Shown here: positions 1 to 6,031 of the stretch, piece after piece
Numbering within the stretch: the stretch's first letter is position 1
Layout of the letters: every line of letters starts with the position of its first letter
From: Methanobacteriota archaeon
Lineage (GTDB): Archaea; Thermoplasmatota; Poseidoniia; Poseidoniales; Thalassarchaeaceae
Assembly (NCBI GenBank): GCA_002683155.1
Contig: NYST01000056.1
Span: forward strand, 1 to 6,882
DNA length: 6,882 bases
Direction: 5' to 3'
Notes under the pieces: generated by a model
Seen by the model: the letters and a program-made list of their open reading frames with translations, nothing else
Database searches by the model: none
Told to the model about the DNA's origin: nothing
Translations under genes and position numbers: made by a program

Positions 1-1
1 A

Positions 2-1522
2 TATCTGGTTGCAGCACTATTGGTCCTCCCGGGTGCAATATCCAAGTCAGAGCTTTCCACAGCAATGCCTTCCTCGGGAGGCTCGTACGTGTATGTCGAG
101 AGGACCTTCGGACCTCTAGTTGGGACAATAGCTGGCCTTGGGCTGTGGGCCAACTTCATGCTGAAGTCTGCCTTCGCATTGATTGGATTCAAGGCCTATC
201 TCTGGGTCATTGAGGACCTAATCGGAATTGACATCGACCTCGAGACAGCCTCCTTGGCCCTCCTCGTCCTAATTGTTTCCATAAACATCCTTGGGGTCAA
301 GAGGATCAAGAAGATCCAGACCCCGATTGTAATGTTCTCGGCATTCTACCTGCTTTCCCTGTGTGCATATGCCATAGCAACCCAGGATTTAGATTGGAAT
401 AGGGTGACTTCGAGGGAAGCCTTCGGCAGTTGGAATGACGTCGCGTCCACCTCTGCATTTGTTTTCGTGTCCTATGCCGGGGTGACTAAGATTGCAGCAG
501 TGGGTGGCGAGATCAAGAATCCGGAGAGGAACATGCCGTACGGGATACTACTGTCGCTATTTTTCAGTTGTCTACTCTATGTGACCGTGACCATGGTCAT
601 GGCTGCTGCTGTAGATCCATCTGAGTACATGCATGGGGAACACGGTGCTAGCGAGGACCCGGTGTACATCTTCGCTGAGGCAGTGGGCGGGGGAACCGTT
701 GGGGCAATTGCTGCTATTCTGGCCGTTGTGACGATGACATCGATGGCGCTCGCAGGGATTCTGGCGTCTTCGCGTTTCCCCTTTGCCATGGCTAGGGACA
801 AGCTGCTGCCGCAATTCCTCGAGAATGTCCATGGAAAGTATGGGACTCCGCATTGGGCCATTGTCGGAACAGGAATAGCGATGGGTCTGGCAATCACATT
901 CCTTCCAGTTCATGACGTTGCCGAACTAGCCTCTGGATTCAAGATTATGATTTTCATGCTAATCAATGCCTGTGTTATTGTTCTTCGTAGTTCCTCCGAA
1001 TCACATGCCTGGTACCATCCGGAATGGAAGACTCCATCACCCCTCTATCCCCTAATCCAGTTGTTCGGGATATTTGGAGGAGGTGCCCTGCTGTACTTCA
1101 TGGGGACTAAGTCCCTAATCGGGGCAATTGTAGCAATCATCCTGGGAATCATAATCTTCAGGAGTTACGGAGCGGATAGGGTGGTGGACGAGATTACCCC
1201 CTGGGAAACCACAAAGAAGATGCTGACTGATCCTGACGAGGTCGAGAAGCGTCGGGTTCATGCAGCATTCCATGCCGCTGACACAGAAGGCACTGGAAAT
1301 CTGAATCTGGAGGAGTTCATCAGCGCGTTAAAGGCCCTCGGATACATTGTCGGCGGTGGTCCGAACATTCCCGACGATGCGATAGTGATACCTGGTGGTC
1401 GCAAGCACAGGAAGAATCGGTTAATCCGAGACCTATTCCACTGGGGAGACGAGGATGAGGACGGATTGATCAACATCGAGGAGTTCCTGACTGTGGCTGA
1501 AGAAATCGAGCCTAAGGATTGA
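2..1522 (+). CDS. APC-family amino-acid permease with C-terminal EF-hand pair (5' partial)
   Basis: Cytoplasmic-membrane secondary transporter, probably for amino acids; substrate not predictable. The frame is open to the left edge, and the first codons (YLVAALLVLPGAISKSEL) match the end of helix 2 of the amino acid-polyamine-organocation family, so TM1 and most of TM2 lie outside. A TTG at 20 is therefore not the true start. Numbering from that codon, ten hydrophobic segments follow (about 31-58, 74-93, 102-121, 140-158, 174-198, 224-250, 278-296, 305-323, 343-362, 366-382), giving 12 helices in total. The family signature SYAGVTKIAAVGGEIKNPER follows helix 6. After the last helix comes a soluble tail of about 115 residues with two EF-hand loops, DTEGTGNLNLEE (421-432) and DEDEDGLINIEE (477-488). 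The tail is unusual and suggests calcium sensing or tethering, which is inference. The panB start follows 16 to 58 bases downstream, so co-transcription is possible. Confidence 0.9.
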   Translation, partial: YLVAALLVLPGAISKSELSTAMPSSGGSYVYVERTFGPLVGTIAGLGLWANFMLKSAFALIGFKAYLWVIEDLIGIDIDLETASLALLVLIVSINILGVKRIKKIQTPIVMFSAFYLLSLCAYAIATQDLDWNRVTSREAFGSWNDVASTSAFVFVSYAGVTKIAAVGGEIKNPERNMPYGILLSLFFSCLLYVTVTMVMAAAVDPSEYMHGEHGASEDPVYIFAEAVGGGTVGAIAAILAVVTMTSMALAGILASSRFPFAMARDKLLPQFLENVHGKYGTPHWAIVGTGIAMGLAITFLPVHDVAELASGFKIMIFMLINACVIVLRSSSESHAWYHPEWKTPSPLYPLIQLFGIFGGGALLYFMGTKSLIGAIVAIILGIIIFRSYGADRVVDEITPWETTKKMLTDPDEVEKRRVHAAFHAADTEGTGNLNLEEFISALKALGYIVGGGPNIPDDAIVIPGGRKHRKNRLIRDLFHWGDEDEDGLINIEEFLTVAEEIEPKD

Positions 1523-1570
1523 GTCTCTGGGCGTGTGATTGAAGTCTGCAACCGTACTGGGGGTGGTCCC

Positions 1571-1577
1571 GGGTGAG
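1571..1577 (+). promoter_or_regulatory. Probable ribosome-binding site deciding the panB start
   Basis: GGGTGAG contains GGTGA, complementary to the 3' end of archaeal 16S rRNA (the GGAGGTGATC complement). It sits four bases before a TTG at 1581. No comparable motif precedes the longer TTG at 1539. This is a short match, so confidence is moderate. Confidence 0.4.
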
Positions 1578-1580
1578 CGT

Positions 1581-2393
1581 TTGGTATCCAGTCGAGCGAA
1601 GAAAGTTACAACACACGTCCTGCAGGAAATGAAGCGTTCTGGCGAGAAGATTGCCATGCTCACCGCTTACGACTACTCGTTGGCTAGGCTAGTTGACGGG
1701 GCTGGAGTTGATGTCATCCTTGTAGGGGACTCCGCCTCGAACGTGATGGCCGGGAATGATACGACCGTTCCAATTACCCTCGACCACATGATCTACCATG
1801 CACAGTGCGTGGTGAACGCGGTAGACAGGGCGCTCGTTGTCGTGGACATGCCTTTCGGAAGCTACCAGGGAGATTCAAAGCTGGCTCTGAAGAGTGCGAT
1901 CAGGATCATGAAGGAATCGGGAGGACACGCAGTCAAGATCGAAGGGGGGACGGAGATTGTCGACTCGATCAAGAGGATCCTAACTGCAGGCATCCCGGTC
2001 ATGGGTCACCTTGGACTGACTCCCCAGTCGATTTACAAATTCGGAACATACTCTGTTCGGGCTAAGGAGGAAGAAGAAGCGGGGAAGCTCATGGAGGATG
2101 CGAGGGCACTCCAAGATGCGGGTTGCTTCTCCATTGTCTTCGAAAAGATCCCGGCTGACCTGGCCAAGAGAGTGAGTGAGTCGCTAGATATTCCCACCAT
2201 AGGAATCGGAGCCGGAGCGGATTGCGACGGACAGGTCCTGGTGTTGCACGACATGCTCGGAATTACCAAGGACTTCTCCCCGAGATTCCTGCGGCGCTAT
2301 GCGGATCTGGGAGAGGCCGTGGACGGGGCAGTCAAGGGTTACATCGAAGACGTGAGGAAGGGGGATTTCCCTTCCGAAGAAGAGAGCTATTGA
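1581..2393 (+). CDS. panB: 3-methyl-2-oxobutanoate hydroxymethyltransferase
   Basis: Cytoplasmic enzyme that transfers a hydroxymethyl group from 5,10-methylenetetrahydrofolate (or the archaeal pterin equivalent) to 2-oxoisovalerate, making ketopantoate for pantothenate and CoA. The product is 270 aa, the usual PanB length, a TIM-barrel. Visible family motifs are MLTAYDYS, ILVGDS, DTTVPIT, VDMPFGSY, AVKIEGG, MGHLGLTPQS, FEKIP, IGIGAGADCDGQVLV and a C-terminal GDFPSEEESY. The metal-binding acids of VGDS, VDMPF and KIEGG (D50, D89, E121) and the catalytic Glu of FEKIP (E188) are all present. I chose the TTG at 1581 because GGTGA lies just upstream and because known PanB proteins begin a few residues before the TTxxLQxMK segment. 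A longer frame from TTG 1539 would add 14 residues lacking family similarity. The sequence reads like bacterial, notably actinobacterial, PanB. rfcS follows after 63 bases. Confidence 0.95.
   Translation: MVSSRAKKVTTHVLQEMKRSGEKIAMLTAYDYSLARLVDGAGVDVILVGDSASNVMAGNDTTVPITLDHMIYHAQCVVNAVDRALVVVDMPFGSYQGDSKLALKSAIRIMKESGGHAVKIEGGTEIVDSIKRILTAGIPVMGHLGLTPQSIYKFGTYSVRAKEEEEAGKLMEDARALQDAGCFSIVFEKIPADLAKRVSESLDIPTIGIGAGADCDGQVLVLHDMLGITKDFSPRFLRRYADLGEAVDGAVKGYIEDVRKGDFPSEEESY
2356..2375 (+). repeat. Inverted repeat (7-bp stem) in the 3' end of panB
   Basis: GGAAGGG (2356-2362) and CCCTTCC (2369-2375) are perfect complements around a 6-base loop GGATTT. It lies inside the last codons of panB, 21 bases before a second G/C hairpin. 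It could be an RNA processing, stability or attenuation element, or chance constrained by coding sequence. Confidence 0.4.
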
Positions 2394-2396
2394 TGC

Positions 2397-2415
2397 GGGG
2401 GGGAAATTTCCCCCC
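2397..2415 (+). repeat. G7-AAATTT-C6 palindrome after the panB stop
   Basis: Starting three bases after the panB TGA, seven G are followed by AAATTT and six C. Bases 2398-2415 are a perfect 18-base palindrome. As RNA it can form a 7-bp stem with an AAUU loop. No T-tract follows, so it does not look like a standard archaeal oligo-T terminator. Possible roles are a 3' mRNA stabiliser for panB, a partial terminator, or an operator controlling rfcS. Confidence 0.5.
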
Positions 2416-2429
2416 AACCTTCAAGGACG

Positions 2430-2441
2430 CCCGCCAACGGG
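2430..2441 (+). repeat. Short hairpin upstream of rfcS
   Basis: CCCG (2430-2433) and CGGG (2438-2441) pair around the loop CCAA, ending 15 bases before the rfcS ATG. It is only 4 bp and may be chance. It is recorded because it is the third hairpin in the panB-rfcS junction. Confidence 0.2.
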
Positions 2442-2456
2442 TAGGGTAAGGTCAAC

Positions 2457-3413
2457 ATGAGCGAATTGTGGGTTGAGAGGCACAGACCGCGTTCTGTAAG
2501 CGAGATGAAGGGGCAGAAGGCGGTAGTTGACAGGCTGAAGGCCTACTCAAAGTCCCGTACCTTCCCGCACCTCATGTTCGCAGGTCCACCTGGTACTGGC
2601 AAGACGACAGCGGCTCTGGCCCTGGCGAGAGACGTATTCGGAGAGGGCTTCAGAAGCAACCTTCTGGAGATGAATGCAAGTGACGAGAGGAAACTTGAGT
2701 CGATTAGGACCAAGGTCAAGCAGTTTGCTCGGACCGCTCCGATGCCAGGGACCACGTTCAAGGTCATATTCCTGGATGAGGCCGATGCTCTGACACCCGA
2801 TGCTCAAGGGGCTCTGCGGAGGATAATGGAGCAGTTTGCCGAGACTTGCAGGTTCATCCTGTCTTGCAACTACTCGTCCAAGATTGTCGAGGCGATTCAA
2901 TCCCGGTGCGCGGTTTTCAGGTTCAGGCCGCTGAACACGGAGAAGGTGCTGGAGAAGGTAATCGAGGTCGCCAGTAGCGAAGGGGTTGACCTCGAGCAGG
3001 AAGCGGCACAGGCAATAGCCAATGTCAGCCTAGGCGACCTCAGGAAGGCCATCACATCCCTGCAAGTTGCCGCATCGCTCGATTCGCACGTGACTAGGGA
3101 TCTAGTCTACGAGACAACTGCAACTGCCCCTCCAGAGGAGCTCCATGGTTTCTTCCTGGCCTGCAAGGAGGATGGTTTCCAACCAGCCAGGAGGAGGATG
3201 AGGGGGATTCTTGACAGGTTCGGGCTGGCGGGGACTGACCTTGTCAATCAACTTCATCGAGAGTTGGGCGGAGTGACTTTCCTAGACGAGGCGCAAAAAC
3301 TAGCAGTGACCGAGGCGATGGCAGAATGCGACTTCAGAATGGTCGAAGGCGGGGGTGAGTCACTGCAACTCGATGCCATGGCCGCTAGAATATGCGGCCT
3401 GATTGGCAACTAG
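2457..3413 (+). CDS. rfcS: Replication factor C small subunit (clamp loader)
   Basis: AAA+ ATPase subunit of the archaeal clamp loader, which uses ATP to open and load the PCNA sliding clamp on primed DNA during replication and repair. It is 318 aa, normal for archaeal RfcS, with no inteins. The N-terminal WVERHRP motif is followed by Walker A GPPGTGKT (43-50), an ELNAS-like EMNASDER (71-78), Walker B IFLDEAD (104-110), sensor 1 SCNYSSKI (136-143) and the SRC arginine-finger motif (149-151). The sensor-2-like segment SLGDLRKAI and the C-terminal collar domain come after. The ATG at 2457 fits the conserved N-terminus exactly; only a weak ribosome site (AAGGT) precedes it. The partner rfcL is not in the window. 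Its TAG stop shares bases with the stop of the convergent membrane-protein gene. Confidence 0.97.
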   Translation: MSELWVERHRPRSVSEMKGQKAVVDRLKAYSKSRTFPHLMFAGPPGTGKTTAALALARDVFGEGFRSNLLEMNASDERKLESIRTKVKQFARTAPMPGTTFKVIFLDEADALTPDAQGALRRIMEQFAETCRFILSCNYSSKIVEAIQSRCAVFRFRPLNTEKVLEKVIEVASSEGVDLEQEAAQAIANVSLGDLRKAITSLQVAASLDSHVTRDLVYETTATAPPEELHGFFLACKEDGFQPARRRMRGILDRFGLAGTDLVNQLHRELGGVTFLDEAQKLAVTEAMAECDFRMVEGGGESLQLDAMAARICGLIGN

Positions 3414-4336
3414 GAAGATGACTGGAGGATACTTAGGGTGTACTCCACGACCCAAACATTGTCGCCATCTCGCCATGGGACCATTCCCCCTTCTTCCATC
3501 AGAGTGATGTGAACCACATACTCGCCCGGGCCACAACCCTCTGGGCACAAATTCCACGCCATAGAGACATCTGCTGAATGAGGCGCTACCTTGGGTCCCG
3601 AGTTGTCCCCTGTTAGAGCATTCTTCTTCAAGCCCCTGACCCAGTCATTTGCGTCGACGGAGTCGAAGGTATCGGATGGCCCATTGTTTGCAATCTCGGA
3701 CACTAAACCGTACTCGCTGACTATCGGATCCATCTGGCCCACTTTGTGAATGGTGAGATTCATCGTTGAGTTACTGGCATCCACGTTGTCCCTTACCCCC
3801 AGACCGAGGATAACTGGAATTGAGTCCTGTGAAATCCTGATCTCGTAGACCCTTCCATCTAGGTCCGAATCAGAAATCCCCTCACTGCTAGCTATGTCGA
3901 TTGCACCGGCAAGATGCGGGGCTGCTATGTCGGCGATTGGCGGGTTTACCAAAGCAAAGGAGAGAGCGAGCCAAGTAAACAAGTACAGAAAAGATGCTCT
4001 AACCCAATTCCCAGTACTGAAAAGTTCGAAGAACTGATTTGGGATAACCAGTTGATGAAGTGGGCGGATGAGTGCAATCATTAGGACCGGGAGGAGCCAT
4101 AGAATCTGCTGAGGGCTATCCATCCCCGGCATGATGTAGAACCTCATCAACAAAGCAACGGAGAGGCCGAAGAGGATTACTAGCCACATGGACATCGCAT
4201 CAGCCTTCTCCTTTTCTGCGTGAGCGGATGGGTCGAAGGGCTCCAGGGTGGTGGACTTCTTGTCTCCGCCCTTCGAACCCGCGCCCTTCTTGCCGGAATA
4301 GGCACTTGCCCTAAGAGCAGTATCGACATCGACCAT
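3410..4336 (-). CDS. Unrecognised membrane protein, three helices plus large external domain
   Basis: I do not recognise a family. Read from ATG 4336 the product is 308 aa. The N-terminal 45 residues are polar and rich in Gly and Lys (SGKKGAGSKGGDKK), probably cytoplasmic. Three hydrophobic helices follow at about 50-68, 77-97 and 115-131. The remaining 175 residues are soluble, acidic and look beta-rich. With N-in topology this tail would face outward. It contains a Cys-x-x-x-Cys pair (NLCPEGC) that could form a disulfide, and ends in alternating hydrophobic segments (EYVVHITLM, NVWVVEYTLSIL) typical of a beta sandwich. In-frame starts also exist at ATG 4366 and TTG 4369, adding 10-11 residues. 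I prefer 4336 because MVDVDTALRAS looks like a natural N-terminus, but no clear ribosome site supports any choice. It is convergent with rfcS and divergent from the tRNA. Confidence 0.8.
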   Translation of the reverse strand: MVDVDTALRASAYSGKKGAGSKGGDKKSTTLEPFDPSAHAEKEKADAMSMWLVILFGLSVALLMRFYIMPGMDSPQQILWLLPVLMIALIRPLHQLVIPNQFFELFSTGNWVRASFLYLFTWLALSFALVNPPIADIAAPHLAGAIDIASSEGISDSDLDGRVYEIRISQDSIPVILGLGVRDNVDASNSTMNLTIHKVGQMDPIVSEYGLVSEIANNGPSDTFDSVDANDWVRGLKKNALTGDNSGPKVAPHSADVSMAWNLCPEGCGPGEYVVHITLMEEGGMVPWRDGDNVWVVEYTLSILQSSS

Positions 4337-4395
4337 GGATGGTTCTGGCGAGAGAGGGCGACACATCAACCCTGCGTGTGAGCCCCGAAGTTGCT

Positions 4396-4414
4396 ATTGC
4401 ATTACCGGCAATGC
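4396..4414. repeat. Small inverted repeat in the divergent intergenic region
   Basis: The stretch holds two overlapping alternatives: ATTGC (4396-4400) with GCAAT (4408-4412), or GCATT (4399-4403) with AATGC (4410-4414). It lies between the minus-strand membrane-protein gene and the tRNA, about 33 bases before the tRNA, where an operator or promoter element could sit. I found no convincing TATA box for either direction, so a role is unproven. Confidence 0.25.
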
Positions 4415-4446
4415 TCAAATGGCCTCTTCTTCCGCCTTGGAGATAT

Positions 4447-4596
4447 GCCGGGGTGGCGTAGTTGGTAGCGCGTCGGACTCATAGGGAAAAGTTGGCGGGG
4501 TTTTCTTCGCTAACACAATCGATGAGCGCATCATGCCTAGCCGAAAATGTCTGAGACATCCGAAGGTCGCGGGTTCAAGTCCCGCTCCCGGCACCA
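4447..4596 (+). tRNA. tRNA-Met (CAT), elongator type, intron-containing
   Basis: Acceptor stem GCCGGGG (4447-4453) pairs with TCCCGGC (4586-4592), the last pair being G-U. Discriminator A4593 and an encoded CCA (4594-4596) follow. The D-arm is 4456-4471 with loop AGTTGGTA. The anticodon stem is TCGGA (4473-4477) with TCCGA (4559-4563). The loop is CTCATA plus A4558 after splicing, with anticodon CAT at 4480-4482. The variable loop is AGGTC. The T-arm is GCGGG-TTCAAGT-CCCGC (4569-4585). The mature molecule is 73 nt plus CCA. The G1-C72 pair and overall sequence resemble elongator Met tRNA rather than initiator. An Ile2 tRNA (CAT modified to agmatidine) cannot be fully excluded from the gene alone. 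The intron occupies 4484-4557. Confidence 0.95.
4484..4557 (+). other. 74-nt tRNA intron at position 37/38 with bulge-helix-bulge
   Basis: Removing these bases restores the CTCATAA anticodon loop and a five-pair anticodon stem. The splice motif is textbook. CTCA (4478-4481) pairs with TGAG (4552-4555) as the 4-bp central helix. Three-base bulges flank it: TA|G (4482-4484) on the 5' side and AC|A (4556-4558) on the 3' side, with the cuts between bases two and three. The anticodon stem is the outer helix. The inner helix is short (G4485-C4551, G4486-U4550). It would be cut by the archaeal EndA splicing endonuclease. Confidence 0.9.
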
Positions 4597-4620
4597 AAAC
4601 CTGATGCAAGCGAGCCTTTG

Positions 4621-5988
4621 ATGGACCGAGTCTCTCTGCCCGGCATCATGGAGGATTGGCCAAAGCCCGGAACTCCCGTCAAACTAATTGTGAAGACATG
4701 GGCTGGAAAAGCAGAGCATATCGGAATATCCCTGCCCAGATCAGGGGAGGGGTTGATTACGATGAAGCTTCAGAACGGCTACAATGTTTCATTCCCAGAA
4801 TCATACGTAGATTCATTCGAGTTACTCGACGAGACCCCCAAGATCGAAGAGGAGGTTGCGGAAAGCGAACCACAGGACGATACTCTGCCTCTTGTGCATC
4901 TAATTCACACTGGTGGAACGATTGCTAGCAAAGTAGACTATGCCACGGGTGCAGTCACCGCAAGGTTCGACCCTCACGAACTACTAGACGCAGTTCCCGA
5001 GCTTCGTGGCATAGCAAGGATTCGTGCGGTAAAACTGGGGAACATGTGGTCCGACGACCTCCGTCCAAGGCATTGGAATAGAATGCTGAAGGCTACCGAA
5101 GAGGCCTTCGCAGAAGGGGCCGTTGGCTGCGTCATCACCCACGGAACCGATACTCTGCACCTATCGGCTGCAGCAATCTCCTACGGCTGGTCGGGACAAG
5201 GGGGGAGGCCCCCGGGGAGAATTGTCCTCACCGGCTCACAGAGGTCTCCCGATCGTGGGTCATCTGATGCTGCAGAGAACCTGATTGCATCGGTACAATG
5301 GGCAGCCCACGGACCAAAGCCAACTGGATACCGTGATTCCTCGGTGGTCATCGTACATGCGAGTTCCTCAGATGGCAGTTGTGCAGTTATTCCTGGATGT
5401 GCTTGCAGAAAGTACCACTCTTCCCGTAGGGACGCCTTCAAACCGATTAACCAGGATGTACTTGGCCATGTCTTCATGGATGGGAGGGAGGTCAGAATAG
5501 AATACTCACCCGAGGCTCATGACGCTAGAGTCGAGTCGATTTCACCGAAGCCGTTCGACGAATCGATACGAATCGCCCAATTCATCTCCGACCCACATTT
5601 GCATCCGGACCAAGTTCAGGGGGCGATAGACTCTGGATTCGATGCATTGCTATTCCATGGAACCGGCTTGGGGCACCTCCCAATTTCAAACCCAGAGGAG
5701 GATAGTTTGGAAAATACAAGACTGAGGATGATGCTGGAGGACCACATAGCCAGAGGAGGGGTTGTGGTCATGGTGACCAACGCAATACACGGGCCGGTCA
5801 ACATGAACGTATATTCCAAGGGTCGTGACCAGCAAGAAATGGGGATCATCGGCCATGGGTCCCTATGCCCTCCTGGTTCGGCTTTGGTCAAGCTTCACCA
5901 TCTCCTCTCAGTAGGGGGAAAAGATTCTGTAGAGAGAGGTTGGGAGATGGACCTGGTGGGAGAAAACCCCACGTTCTCCAGATCCTAG
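4621..5988 (+). CDS. gatD: Glutamyl-tRNA(Gln) amidotransferase subunit D
   Basis: Glutaminase subunit of the archaeal GatDE complex. It releases ammonia from an amide donor so that GatE can convert Glu-tRNA(Gln) to Gln-tRNA(Gln), which supplies glutamine for translation in organisms lacking a glutaminyl-tRNA synthetase. It is 455 aa, close to known GatD. Residues 15-70 form the small N-terminal beta-barrel domain typical of GatD and absent from plain asparaginases (ITMKLQNGYNV). An acidic linker (about 70-90) leads to the asparaginase-like domain. Catalytic residues are intact from the ATG: Thr100 in HTGGTIAS, Thr176-Asp177 in THGTDTL, and Lys264 in RKYHSSRRDAF, equivalent to E. coli asparaginase T12, T89, D90 and K162. 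GTGLGH and NMNVYSKGR are further GatD signatures. An in-frame TTG precedes the ATG directly; no ribosome site is visible. gatE is not adjacent. The gene starts 24 bases after the tRNA. Confidence 0.95.
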   Translation: MDRVSLPGIMEDWPKPGTPVKLIVKTWAGKAEHIGISLPRSGEGLITMKLQNGYNVSFPESYVDSFELLDETPKIEEEVAESEPQDDTLPLVHLIHTGGTIASKVDYATGAVTARFDPHELLDAVPELRGIARIRAVKLGNMWSDDLRPRHWNRMLKATEEAFAEGAVGCVITHGTDTLHLSAAAISYGWSGQGGRPPGRIVLTGSQRSPDRGSSDAAENLIASVQWAAHGPKPTGYRDSSVVIVHASSSDGSCAVIPGCACRKYHSSRRDAFKPINQDVLGHVFMDGREVRIEYSPEAHDARVESISPKPFDESIRIAQFISDPHLHPDQVQGAIDSGFDALLFHGTGLGHLPISNPEEDSLENTRLRMMLEDHIARGGVVVMVTNAIHGPVNMNVYSKGRDQQEMGIIGHGSLCPPGSALVKLHHLLSVGGKDSVERGWEMDLVGENPTFSRS

Positions 5989-5994
5989 TTTCTC

Positions 5995-6012
5995 CGGTTT
6001 GCTGATGAACCG
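5995..6012 (+). repeat. Weak hairpin between gatD and the carboxyltransferase gene
   Basis: CGGTT (5995-5999) pairs with AACCG (6008-6012), with a possible extra U-G pair. It lies in the 43-base gap just after the gatD stop. No T-tract follows, so I do not call it a terminator. Confidence 0.25.
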
Positions 6013-6031
6013 ACTGGCACTTGGATGAGTC

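Noticed and set aside
572..913. Overlapping minus-strand open frames opposite the permease
   Set aside because: They lie antisense to a well-supported membrane protein and encode low-complexity, Pro/Ser/Arg-rich sequence with no motif.
2397..2415. Intrinsic terminator after panB
   Set aside because: The hairpin is strong on paper, but no T-run follows, and archaeal termination relies on T-tracts rather than on hairpins, so I list it only as a repeat.
4370..4446. TATA box/BRE promoters for the tRNA and the divergent membrane-protein gene
   Set aside because: No AT-rich box at the expected distance on either strand is convincing. The region shows only a small inverted repeat.
4519..4554. Possible box C/D guide RNA in the tRNA intron (TCGATGA as a C-like box, CTGA as D box)
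   Set aside because: The C-like box matches only 5 of 7 positions, the two boxes are 25 bases apart rather than about 12 for a single archaeal guide, no D'/C' pair is seen, and the CTGA is already part of the splice helix.
4415..4609. Minus-strand open frame of 64 codons containing GAGLEPATFG
   Set aside because: This is the well-known false protein obtained by translating the antisense of a tRNA gene. It overlays the tRNA-Met and its intron exactly.
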